From: Puccinia triticina
Lineage: Eukaryota > Basidiomycota > Pucciniomycetes > Pucciniales > Pucciniaceae
Assembly (NCBI RefSeq): GCF_026914185.1
Contig: NC_070558.1
Span: 8,069,501 to 8,133,500, forward strand
Direction of reading: 5' to 3'
DNA length: 64,000 bases
Shown here: positions 20,595-31,160 of the stretch, in pieces
Layout of the letters: every line of letters starts with the position of its first letter
Position numbering within the stretch: the stretch's first letter is position 1
The notes under the pieces: generated by a model
What the model was told of the DNA's origin: nothing
Seen by the model: only the letters and a program-made list of their open reading frames with translations
Databases searched by the model: none
Position numbers and translations under genes: made by a program

Positions 20595-21469
20595 GGAAGA
20601 AGCAGGTTTTGGAGGCCTGGGTGAATGATTGAGGGGGAAGCCTGATCCGAAAAAATGACCGGATATTCCATGACCCTGGACAGGATATTCCGCAGGAACA
20701 AGTGTTGATGTTAGCACATGGAGTGGGAGACGGTCCGCCAGGCAACAGTGTTGCGGTGATGGCGAGTGCAAGATTGAAGTAATACATACCCAGGGCCGCA
20801 CGGATTGTATCTGACTCCTGAGGCAGTGGCATGTTGTTGTTGCCTAGCATGTGGACAAGCCAAGGAGTTGGCTACACAGCAGTTGCACGGATTCAGGTTT
20901 TGCCCATCGAAACTGCCGTCAAAGACAAAACACCCGCCTGATTGACCGCCCACCTGTCGGCCTCCGGTCAGCCGTCAAACTGCCAGCCAAATTAACAGCC
21001 AAACGGCCGGCACTTGACTTCAGGCAAGTTTAACATAACTTGCCTGGGGTTGGTTTGCCGACAAACGCGCTTGTGCTGGCCTCCAGGCTAACCCAAAAAA
21101 AACAGCAGAGGGGGCCAAGACAAAATCCGCCCATCAGAGGGACACATCACCCTCGGCCCTCGCCCATCCACCCGCCTCATTTTCTCTAAGTCCGCTCATC
21201 GGATCACCGCCACCCTCCATCTCCCCACCCTCATCAACCCACATCCTCAGATGTGTCCCTCTGCGCCTGCCTCCTCCTTGCCCGGCCCACACCCCATCCA
21301 CAGCACGCCCACCTCCACATCACATCCTCCATCTATCAAGCTCCACACCTCGCTCGGCTGCTTCCAAGCCTTGTTCCCCCGACTATCGCTCTTCCTCAAC
21401 ACCCACGATGGATCAGGTGGTCTGGATTACGCGCCCAATTGGAAGCGATCATCTTGGTTTCCTTGCCCC

Positions 21470-21840
21470 CCAAAACGCAGGAGACCATCCAGCAATTGAC
21501 GTTCGAAAGCATGATGGAAAATGTGCATCTGACGCGTGTTCATAACCCGCAAACGTTAATCCACACAATCCACTACTGTCTGTCCATATTCCTGGGCAGA
21601 CATAGCATGCCAAAGGAAGGATCTCCGGCGCGGCCAATCAAATTGATAATATTGGACTCAATCGGGGTGATCTTCCGGGCGGATCTGGAGCAGTTGAAGC
21701 AGAGCAGTGCAAAGTTCAGGATGACGGAGCGAGCGGCGGAGATGAACCAAGTGGCGGATGGGCTGAAGGTGCTTGCGGACCAATACCGGCTGACCGTCGT
21801 GGTCGTCAACCAAGTCTCAGATGTCATGGCCCCTCCCTCT
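21470..21840 (+). pseudogene. RAD51-paralog (RAD57/XRCC3-like) ATPase fragment
   Basis: The frame encodes the C-terminal half of a RecA-fold core. After NVHLTRVHNPQTLIHTI comes a Walker B strand (IKLIILDSIGVIFR). Then follow a helix MTERAAEMNQVADGLKVLA and the L2-proximal strand VVVVNQVSDVM. RAD51 paralogs mediate RAD51 loading in homologous recombination. The Walker A P-loop is not found upstream in any frame, and the sequence after NQVSDVM becomes Ser/Pro-rich. It is probably a gene fragment left by transposon activity, or a gene with introns I could not resolve. Confidence 0.5.
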
Positions 21841-22299
21841 TTCTCCTCTGAGCTTGCCCTTCCCCGTCCACACAATACGATTGTCGGTCATCCTAGCCAG
21901 CCGGGCAGCTTGGGAAGCGCTGCAATCCTTTTTCCCCTTTTCCCACTCTCTCCGGCATAACTCCTTCCACCTCTCTTCCCTATTCCGTTTCTCTCCTCTC
22001 TAACAGTAGTTTGTTGTCCAAAAAAACCCCAATCAAAGAACAAAAAAAAATACCAATGTGCAGAAACAAGCACAGAGAGCCTGGTCAGCAGCAATGAGCA
22101 GCAATCAAGGCTGGAACGACCCGTTTCGGGGCTGGGGGGAGTAATTGCCGAGCAAAGTGCCGGCGGTTTGATGTTGAAACGTGGTCAAACGAGGGGCTTG
22201 GGTTTGACGGCAGATTGCCGGATCCCGCCCTTTCTTTTGCCAGCGTGTTGTCCATTTGCGCATCGCCGGGCGTGCTGGCAAATTTGTCGGTCCACTTGA

Positions 22300-22851
22300 C
22301 GGTTGACGGGAGGCCGGCATGCGAACGGTCAACGCTGGCTGGGGGGGAACCGTCAAATTGACGGCCGAAATTTGGCCGGATTGGCGGCGATGCGGAACCG
22401 CTGTGTAGTGATTTGGCATGCGTGGCTATATAAGGAGGTCATGTCCCCTCCCATTGGTCCCCAGGGCGTCCTCTGCCGCTGTACTTCCAGCGTGTGGTTT
22501 GCCCTCAAGCCCCTCCGCTGTTGCACTTGCACAGTTTGAGGGGCTAAAGAGTGGGCCCCCCACTGGTCTGTAGCCTTAGCTGCGGGCAGGGGGCCTTCAA
22601 GTCCATCCCTTTTGACCCGTGCACTTGACACAGGCTGGGGGGTGAGCCTGTGGACACAGCATTTTGCTGATGCTGGGGGGCTAGGTTGCATTTTTTTTAT
22701 CATTTTTTAGGGGAGATTTGTGTTGTTTTGCATGAGTTTTTGTAAAAGGGGAAACCCTTGATTTTTTTTTACTCTCATTTTATGTATTTCTAGGGGGAAC
22801 CCATGATTTTTTTTTGTGAGTTGGAAAAAACTGTGTCTTTAATAAACTTGG
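22300..22851 (+). repeat. LTR-like remnant
   Basis: It has a TATA box at 22427-22434 followed by GAGG, a CCTCAAGCCCCTCCGCTG block, T-rich stretches and AATAAA near 22840. The same blocks occur inverted at 5628-6180. The right edge coincides with the outer end of the tyrosine-recombinase retrotransposon, which therefore probably inserted here. The left edge is not resolved. Confidence 0.4.
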
Positions 22852-23101
22852 ATCCATTCTGCGCACGGTACTAAACTTCTAGTACTCGTGTCAAGGAAAA
22901 TGTGTATAAACTGTAAAGACGGTAATCTCTACGCTTTAAAACATATTCCTCTAGGGTGTATAGGAAAACCATAGGTTTTCTCAGTCCACCCGAGTCTGGG
23001 GAAGAATTGAGTTTGTGTTTTTATCAACTCAATTGGGCTAGAAGTGTATCGGCAGATTGTGCTGTTTGTGAACGTAAATGAGGAGGGAAGCAAGGCAACA
23101 C
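22852..23101 (-). repeat. Split direct repeat B2
   Basis: It matches 23430-23679 over 250 bp with very few substitutions. It forms the 3' outer end of the tyrosine-recombinase element and is separated from A2 by 66 bp. Confidence 0.85.
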
Positions 23102-23167
23102 TCCACGTTCACCTCTGAAAGATTCCCCCTCTCTCAGAATCCCCATAATAGTAGGGTGGGTGGGACA

Positions 23168-23431
23168 GATTTTGAAAAGTCTTTATTTGACGTCTTGTTG
23201 TGCAAATAAAGTCGTAGATGGTGAAAACGCAACTGGTGGAGCTAGGAGTGTGGATGAGGTATGAAGCAGGCCGTGCCGACTTCATATAACTTCCACCCGC
23301 TCATAGTCTGCGGCAGACGCTCGGACCTCTATTTCTTGACTGACCCCCCGGTCTGCCCCAGAACAGTCCGCTTTCCCTCAGCGCTCATGGACTTAGGTAC
23401 TCCCACAGTTCCTAGTTCTCATACCATCAAT
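23168..23431 (-). repeat. Split direct repeat A2
   Basis: It matches 30897-31160 over 264 bp. It abuts B1 with a 2-bp overlap, exactly as expected for the joined ends of a circular intermediate. Confidence 0.85.
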
Positions 23432-23679
23432 CCATTCTACGCGCGGTACTAAACTTCTAGTACTCGTGTCAAGGAAAATGTGTATAAACTGTAAAGACGG
23501 TAATCTCTACGCTTTCAAACATATTCCTCTAGGGTGTATAGGAAAACCATAGGTTTTCTCAGTCCACCCGAGTCTAGGGAAGAATTGAGTTTGTGTTTTT
23601 ATCAACTCAATTGGGCTAGAAGTGTATCGGCAGATTGTGCTGTTTGTGAACGTAAATGAGGAGGGAAGCAAGGCAACAC
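23430..23679 (-). repeat. Split direct repeat B1
   Basis: It matches 22852-23101. It lies directly downstream of the recombinase gene on the minus strand. Confidence 0.85.
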
Positions 23680-23752
23680 CTAAAAACTCAGGTAAGAATT
23701 TCTGAATTGAGCCTGAGCCCTTGGCGCGAACCCCTAAACTCAATTTACAAAT

Positions 23753-24877
23753 TTACACACGGAAACATCTATCATACACTAAACCAACCCCCCCTAGAAC
23801 CGGTTTCCTAGGCTGTTCCCAAAAGGAATTAAGATGAGCAATTAGCTTCTTTGTGTCTTTTAACTTGTGTTTGCGGTACGTGCGGATGTATAGTTTGTAG
23901 CACGAAGACTTCCAACGGCCTAAATCGCAAATTTCTTCCTTTGCGACCGCCAGCGCGTTGCGTAAAGAAGCTCCTCCTACCCGGAAGGAGTGACCTAATA
24001 ATCCCTCAAAGCCGCCTTTCCGCAGTACTTCTTGTACCCTGCGTAGGGTGATACATCTTGTCAGGTGATGGCGTGTTCCTCCTTTGTAGTAGCCAAAAAG
24101 AGAAGTCACAGAACCCTTCGCCTCTATGATACGCCGTTGTACGGCCTCAACCGGGCAAAGCATGTTGTTGAGACTGTGAAGGACTAGTTTCTGTGGTTTA
24201 CCGGGGGACGCGGTTTTTGCGTTCCTAACTGTTAGGTATACGTTCCGTCCGACGGCGGTTTGCATCTATGTCACGTCGGACGTGAGAATGGAGTATTCCA
24301 TATTCAGAGGTCCCCGGCAGTTTTGGTAAGTAACCTCCCCGATTCAAGCCATTCCCCAGAAAGCGACTATGATCAGGTCCCTAATTGCAGTATCGCTACC
24401 CGGCCTGGTTGCCAGCGCATTACACAACCACACCATATGATTGAGCATTATCGCCGGTTTTATTGGCCTCAGGGGCATCGCAGCGTCGATTTTTGCAGAT
24501 GCCTTTAAGATATATTTGATTCGTGTTTCTGAGACGGCAGGGAATTTCTTCTTGTGAAAAGCATGCCAGGCTTTCAAGCCATAGACGTAGTTCTTGACCG
24601 AGGATGAGTTAATCTTCTTTACATTATTTGTATAAAGGCTCCAACCTGCCCAGAAACAAAAGTCTTCTGCGTCGTCTGATGATATTGGAAGTGTGAAGTC
24701 GTCGGATGTTGTCTGACTCTTGAAAACTAAAAATTTCTTCACTGCACAATTGTAACCCACCAGCGTTGACATTGCCCAGTGCGATAATATGTGTTTGTCT
24801 ATTTTCCTTAAAACTACCGGAACACTCCCATTCTTTAAGAAAGCGCTAAGTTTTGATTCCCATTTGGGGTCATTCAT
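23753..24877 (-). pseudogene. Tyrosine recombinase of the YR retrotransposon, two in-frame stops
   Basis: The N-terminal part (24877-24347) carries a core-binding helical region. The catalytic part follows, with the H-x-x-R motif in GHSFRVGG and a Tyr in the YIRTY segment near the C-terminus. The TGA at 24344-24346 falls exactly where the first catalytic Arg of the usual A-R-x-G-E motif is expected (context GMA-stop-IGEV). A TAG follows at 24266-24268. The rest stays in a single frame, so the gene died by point mutation rather than deletion. The enzyme would have recombined circular cDNA into the genome. Confidence 0.82.
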
Positions 24878-25062
24878 TGCAGGGGCTCACTCAGGCTAAA
24901 ATCTAGTCGTAAAGGATAAAGCAATGATTCAAAAATCTCAAGAAAAGAAAGGGCTACGAGTGGTTGAAAAATAGAAAGGATCCCAATTGTCTACAAAACG
25001 ATGGAAAAAAGGAAAAAGGGACCGGGAAATATCTACAAGTCCCTCACAGGCTTAGCTCAAGA

Positions 25063-26718
25063 TATATAGTGGTACAAAATGTTGTCTAAATCTTCTGGGA
25101 TCTCAAACAAACACCTGTTAGCTTCTCGATGTGAACCCTTGATTCACCTTGACAACGCGTCTGCCGTGTTGTCTTTGGATTTGACTCTCATAGCTGTCAA
25201 GTCAATCTGTTCTATCATCAGGATGGATTGAATTATTTTCCATTCGTTGTTCACTGCAGTATCGCCTGATTTCTTGTTTTCAATTACGGCCAGGGTTGTA
25301 TTGTTGTCTGTCCATACTATCAGATTCAAACCCTTCTTGATCCGTTGTGCCTTTTTCAACATTAGGAGACCTAGGCGTATTGCAACAGTTTCCAACCATG
25401 CGATGTTCCGGCGATCTCCATCAAACTGGTCGAAAAGCTTCAGTTGTGACCATAGTTTGCCGATCTTGATCCCGATTCCAAAACTAGTACTTGCATCTCC
25501 TACCCACTCGATATTCACTGGTTGTCTAACCGGAATTAATCTAGTACGTTTGAAAGCCAACAGATTGCTATGCCATACTTCCATATAATCTTCTAGCACC
25601 TCTTTTGGAGCCAACCTCTTTGCAAACTTATGCCGCCAACCCACCATCCATTTGTATAGACTATTCAAATATGCCCTTAGTTGAGGTAAAATGAATGCCA
25701 CATGGTTTAAACGTCCCGCTAGGATTTCAATGTCGTTAAACAAAAAAATTTGTACTTCAATAAGCATTATTGCTACTTGATCAATTCATTCCTTCAACTT
25801 TGTTTCTGGAAACCGGACTGTTTTATCTGATCCGTTCCATATAAAGCCTATAAATTTTTGTTCCGTCGAGAATTCTGAGCATTTATCTTGGTTTGTCTGA
25901 ACAACTAAACGTGTTGAAAATGCGACCTCATCTCTCATCTCCGTTTTTGATGTCGTACTCTTCACAAAAAGATTATCATTGACCCATCGGAAAACCTTTA
26001 CTAAATCAAATCTATCTTCCATTATTTCTTTCCACGCGTCTGCTGGTCTTCCAAATGAACCGCACCCTGCGACACCCCCAAACGTGATCCTTGTGTCCAA
26101 ATATAAATTTTCATTCAGATCTTGTACTACCAAAAACGGCCATTGCGACGGGTGTGTCGGAATTTGCCTATACGCCTTTTCCCAATCAAAAAGCGCTAAA
26201 AGTACAGGCCCCTGTAAATTCGTAAAAAACCGCGCCACCGTTTTAAAATCATCCCAAGTCGTTTGGAAATCGTCGGAATTCACAAATGAATTAACTGATG
26301 GGATGTTCGGATTGTTGCGTGGAAAGGACAAATCATTTGTCGGTCTCACTGATCCATCATTGTTTACCACCGCGCCTAATGGAGAAGATCTGAAAAATTT
26401 GAACTTTTTATTCAATTCTTCTCTCGAAAATGGTCCAAACATCCTTCTCGCTTTTTCTTCTTTTTCAAAAGAGTTTGCTATTTTCTCTGCCGCTAGTTCC
26501 GCAGATTTGTGATTCGCCGGGACATACCACGGTAACTGTCCCAAATTATGGACCGGTATTCCTTGATGAAAACCGTTCTTGAACCTCATAATCACATCGT
26601 GATAAATCTCTTCTAAACTTGCTGCTTTCAAAGCATATTCCCAAAATGAAATATTCATTTCGCACTCAACTTTATCGGGCCAACATGGTGTTATTTTCTT
26701 CGTTGCTAATTCCGACAA
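25063..26718 (-). pseudogene. Reverse transcriptase-RNase H of the YR retrotransposon
   Basis: The RT part (26718-25789) contains PTNDLSF, ALFDWEKAYRQIP and the active-site region FRWVNDNLFVK, in which the first Asp of the usual V-D-D is Asn. The RNase H part (25767-25147) has the expected acidic residues in GDAST, WLETVA, WTDNNT and KSKDNTADALSR. A single TGA at 25786-25788 separates the two in an otherwise continuous frame. A further TGA at 25144-25146 precedes a plausible short tail. The protein would copy element RNA in the DIRS manner. Confidence 0.82.
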
Positions 26719-27875
26719 GAGACACCTTTAAAAACAAATTTGGCGAAAAAAGACACGAGATAGTAAGAAAAAAGGAGCAACAATTTATCCCCGACACATT
26801 TACAAAGGAAAAACAAAGACATAAGAACTTTTCCAATGAGGAAATTAGAATATAAAAAAAATTCCAAGAAAACTACCAAGACAAAAACCATCTCATAGTT
26901 TAATCACAATTCCTTACTTGTTAGAATTACTACCGGAGCCCGATCCACTAGCTGGAGGGTTAGAGTTCAATCTTCTCTTGTTATAACCTTCAATCCAATG
27001 AGAACCTTTGTATCCCAACCTCGCTCTCTTTTTTGAGTCTTGGCCAGATTGATTATTGTTAAAGCCATGTTGAGGTTTCATAGACTGATTAATTTGATTC
27101 CCTTGCTTAACTTGATTAGCGTGTTGAGCTTGTGATGACGGTACGTTATGAAAATTATTTGCTTGTAAATTTAAACAAGCATTTCGAGTCATCAGGTCAA
27201 TATGACAATGACCATAGTTCGGAGCGTAATAATTTTTGTCCCAATTCAATTCGCCGAAGTTTTGACAAGTATTGTAGCAATTCTCAACGATATCATCTCT
27301 GATTTTAGAAATATCAGGGATTTTAAGGACTCCATTCACGTTCACTCGGCTAGAGAATGTTATTTGACGCATGATCATATCATATCTAAAGGGTCAGCCT
27401 AAATGCACTCCAAAAAAATCCCAAAAGCACTCCAAAAGTGAGTGTATGGAGTGTGCACTCCAATGATTGTTGGAGTACAGACTAGAGCTTACTCCAAGTC
27501 AATTGGAGTGCAGAACCGGGGACTCAAGACTCTTTGGAGTGCACCACAAAGAACTCCAGTGGCCAGGAAATGTAATGAGTGCCCATGAGTCTCACTCCAT
27601 CAGATTGGAGTGCATTCCCCCAGCACTCCATTCCTGATATTTCTCCTCCTCAAAAGGGGAGTGCAGTACTGTGCACTCCAGCCAGAGCTGGAGTGCCTAC
27701 AACTTCAACTGGGCTATGTACAAACACACCCCACTTGATCCTCCTGATATCCATGACCGGTACAGACCGGCATTGAGCGGATTAAAATCTCCTCTCAATG
27801 ACCAGTCTGTACTGGACCGCCGGTCATTGAGGGAAATCACAGAAATCACACCTCTTGATGACCGGTCTGTGCCGG

Positions 27876-28247
27876 CAACGGTGAAACAAATACAATACAT
27901 GTATCTGTATCTGCCTGTATTTGTATCTGTTTTGCACCCAATACTATTTATTTGTATTGTATTCAAAGACCAATACTATACAAATGTATTCAAAATTTGG
28001 TATCTTGTTGCAAATACAGCCCAATACAAGATACTGTATTTTTACGTTTTTTGATAGTTTTTCTGTATACAGTCCACAGTGGCCAAAAACAAGAAAATCA
28101 AGTTTTAATAATTTATTGATACAATACTATGGTATTGTATCTTCAGGCAGATACAATACATTTGTATTTACAATTTTGTATTCTTCAACAGATACAATAC
28201 ACAAGTATCTGAAGATACTGTATTGTATAGTATCTGTTTCACCGTTG
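27876..28247. mobile_element. 372-bp MITE nested in the satellite-bearing TIR element
   Basis: The ends read CAACGGTGAAACA(A/G)ATAC in inverted orientation. GTGCCGG is repeated on both sides (27869-27875 and 28248-28254), giving at least a 7-bp target-site duplication. The interior is AT-rich with repeated ATACAATAC / GTATTGTAT. The end motif CAACGGTG is also the left end of the MITE at 59725-60117. Confidence 0.7.
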
Positions 28248-28254
28248 GTGCCGG

Positions 28255-29420
28255 TCATCAAGGGGAGTAACATCTCCTCTCAATGACCGGTCTGTGCCGG
28301 TCACCGAGGGGACTCACACCTCTCAATGACCGGCGCGGACCGGTCACACCTCCCGATGACCGGCACAGACCGGTCATTGAGGGGACTCACACCTCGATAA
28401 TCGGTCACACCGGTCATTGAGGCTAATAACACCTCCTCTCAATGACCGGTCATCACCGGTCATCGAGGTGAGTCACATCTCTCGATGACCGGTCAGACCG
28501 GCCATCGAGGTGAGTCACATCTCTCGATGACCGGTCTGTGCCGGTCATTGAGGGGAGTAACATCTCCTCTCAATGACCGGTCATCAAGAGTAGCACCTCC
28601 CCTCGATGACTGGTACACACCGGTCATTGAGAGGTGTTATCACCCTGGATGACTGGTCTGACCGGTCATCGAGAAATGTGACTCACCTCGATGACCGGAG
28701 ATGACCGGTCATCGGGAGGTGTGAGTCCCCTCAATGACCGGTCTGACCGATCATCAAGAGGTGTGAGTCCTCTCGATGATCAGTGGTGACCGGTCATCAA
28801 GAGGTGTGAGTCCTCTTGATTACCGGTCTGTGCCGGTCATCGGGAGGTGTGACTGATGACCGGTCCGCGCCGGTCATCGAGAGGTGGGAGTCCCCTCGAT
28901 GACCGGTAAAGACCGGTCATCAAGAGTAGCACCTCCCCTCGTTGACTGGTACACACCGGTCATTGAGAGGTGTTATCACCCTGGATGACTGGTCTGACCG
29001 GTCATTGAGAAATGTGACTCACCTCGATGACCGGAGATGACCGGTCATCGAGAGGTGTGAGTCCCCTCGATGACCGGTCTGACCAATCATCGAGAGGTGT
29101 GAGTCCTCTCGATGATTGGTGGTGACCGGTCATTGAGAGGTGTGAGTCCTCTCGATGACCAGTCTGTGCCGGTCATTGGGAGGTGTGACTGATGACCGGT
29201 CTTCGCCGGTCATTGAGAGGTGGGAGTCCCCTCAATGACCGGTAAAGACCGGTCATTGAGAGTAGCACCTCCCCTTGTTGACCGGTACACACCGGTCATT
29301 GAGAGGTGTGACTGATGACCGGTCCGCGCCGGTCATCGAGAGGTATGAGTCCTCTGGTTGACCGGTTGTGTGAGTCCCCTCAATGACCGGTCCAGACCGG
29401 TCATCAAGGGGTGTGATTGC
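28255..29420. repeat. Array of TGACCGGTCA-centred palindromic units with 336-bp higher-order period
   Basis: Several dozen units of about 35-50 bp alternate (C/T)TC(A/G)ATGACCGGTC with its complement and spacers such as GAGGTGTGAGTCC. The string AGAGTAGCACCTCCCCT recurs at 28587, 28923 and 29259, exactly 336 bp apart, so blocks of units were duplicated together. There is no coding capacity. Similar units before the nested MITE (about 27750-27868) belong to the same array. Confidence 0.85.
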
Positions 29421-30896
29421 TGTGGGCACTCCAAAAAAAGGAGACTTGGAGTGCACCCCAATGCACTCCATTTGGTATTTGCTAGCTGGAGTGCAAAGCC
29501 AAAATCCTTCACTGAAAAGGTGGAGTGCTTGGGCTTGCACTCCATTTTTTTGGAGTGCATCTAGCTGCACTCCCCTATTTTGGTCAATTTTGGAGTACCC
29601 AGTTGTGTACTCCAAGAAACATGGAGTGCCCATCTGGGGACTCCATGTTTTGGGAGTACAAAATCAAGGCACTCCAACTTTTTTGGAGTGCTGGCCCCCC
29701 AAAGCCAAAAATGTGGAGTGTATGAAGTAAAAGTTTGGAGTGCATTTAGGCTGACCCTATCTAAAACCAATCATAAAGCACCTAGTGTCCGTTATCTTGT
29801 CTACGTTCTTTTTATGCTCCAAAAGTTTGTCGGTGAATTTCTTGTTGTTGTACACGTTAATTAACGTCCAAACAAAATCCCAATGATTGAAAGTCCAGTG
29901 AGCATGAGTCATAAGCCACTCTGGAACAAACGGGTAACCTCTATAGTTTGTGACCGTCGATGATTCTTCATTCTTTGGTCTCTTCTCAACATGCCAAGAA
30001 ATTGCGTTCACACACCAAATCTTGTTGAAAATGGTCAACGGAAGAGGGCCGCGAAGCTTCTTGATGTTCTTGTCCAAGAATGGGGCGTACCCAACGTTAT
30101 CGTGTGAAGCTCCTATGCCTTCAGCGTAATCCAAACCACCGTAATTAGCCAATCCTCCATCATGATTGGTAGGTGCTGGATTGGTTAATTTTGGATTTTT
30201 TGGCCCCAATTCGCGTATAGCTTTCAGAAAGACATTTGCCATTCCTGCATTTCCGGCTACTTGAGCGGCTGAAGCCTGCTCTAACAATATGGATACTGGA
30301 TTAAATGGGGTCTTATCCACACCTATTTAACATAATATGTTAACCATCTTGTTTACAATACCAAGTGAAATGATTATAGTAGTGCTCTATCTTTACCTGG
30401 TACGGATTTCATAAACTCTATGAAATCTGGTTCAACTACTTCTTGATTCTCAATTCCTCCTGTGTTATTGTCCTCCTTGTCAAACACTAAAGGATCGTCT
30501 GCACGGTTTTCAATGGGTATGTTTCCCGGATTCTCAACGGGTACGTTCCCCGGAACAACTCCAGTCTCTGCATCAAGTGAAGTCATCAAAAAGACAATCA
30601 TAGATTTAGTTCCCTTATCCCTGGAGATTTCTCACAGTTTTTTGGTAAAAATTCCCAATTATCTGGAGCCATGCTCGACAGTTTGATGGTACTCCACTCA
30701 CCTGCTACACCTCTCTCTTCACTGACTATTGGCAATGGGACCAAAGCTCAATGTACCTTGTTCGCGTCTCTTCCGGTTGACGCTGCCTTCGACTTTTTTG
30801 CTGCGGCGGATGAAGCCCTGGTAACGTTTGGTTGGTCGCCCATCTTTCTCGGAAATTATATACAAAGCTTCTGGATTGTTATGATGTTTATGGAAA

Positions 30897-31160
30897 GATT
30901 TTGAAAAGTCTTTATTTGACGTCTTGTTGTGCAAATAAAGTCGTAGATGGTGAAAACGCGACTGGTGGAGCTAGGAGTGTGGATGAGGTATGAAGCAGGC
31001 CGTGCCGACTTCATATAACTTCCACTTGCTCATAGTCTGCGGCAGACGCTTGGACCTCTATTTCTTGACTGACCCCCCGGTCTGCCCCAGAACAGTCCGC
31101 TTTCCCTTAGCGCTCATGGACTTAGGTACTCTCACAGTTCCTAGTTCTCGTACCATCAAT
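30897..31160 (-). repeat. Split direct repeat A1
   Basis: It matches 23168-23431. It forms the 5' outer end of the tyrosine-recombinase element; the sequence right of 31160 is unrelated to A2's neighbour. Confidence 0.85.

Larger units (their letters stand above)
27391..29757. mobile_element. Non-autonomous TIR element with satellite-like core and 8-bp TSD
   Basis: The ends are inverted copies (GGGTCAGCCTAAATGCACTC at the left, its complement at the right), and TATCTAAA is duplicated at 27383-27390 and 29758-29765. The host gag frame resumes exactly if the element and one target copy are ignored, which confirms the boundaries. The subterminal regions are full of GGAGTGCA / TGCACTCC motifs. 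The core (about 27750-29420) is a dense array of CTCAATGACCGGTC-type palindromic units with a 336-bp higher-order period. There is no transposase gene. Confidence 0.85.
26914..30601 (-). pseudogene. Gag-like gene of the YR retrotransposon, intron-containing, interrupted by a TIR element
   Basis: Minus-strand coding runs from about 30601 to 30397. A 74-nt GT-AG intron (30396-30323) joins in phase to 30322-29766. The frame is then broken by a 2.37-kb TIR element (27391-29757) and its duplicated target, and resumes at 27390 to end at 26914. The middle segment is helical and Asn/Trp-rich, and the C-terminal segment is Gln/Asn-rich and basic, compatible with nucleic-acid binding. No zinc knuckle is present. 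The identity as gag is inferred from position 5' of RT. Confidence 0.7.
22852..31160 (-). mobile_element. Tyrosine-recombinase (DIRS/Ngaro-type) retrotransposon, complete but inactive
   Basis: Read on the minus strand the order is A1 (31160-30897), gag, RT, RNase H, tyrosine recombinase, B1 (23679-23430), A2 (23431-23168), B2 (23101-22852). A1/A2 are both 264 bp and B1/B2 both 250 bp, and each pair is almost identical. This A1...B1-A2-B2 arrangement of split direct repeats is the signature of Ngaro/PAT-type elements. These integrate a circular intermediate with a tyrosine recombinase and make no target-site duplication. Stops in RT-RH and in the recombinase, an altered RT active site, and a 2.37-kb insertion in gag make it non-functional. 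Confidence 0.88.

Noticed and set aside
28255..29420. Repeat array resembling a CRISPR array
   Set aside because: The units are palindromic, directly abutting and variable, without unique spacers of constant length or cas genes. The array lies inside a TIR element of a eukaryotic genome.
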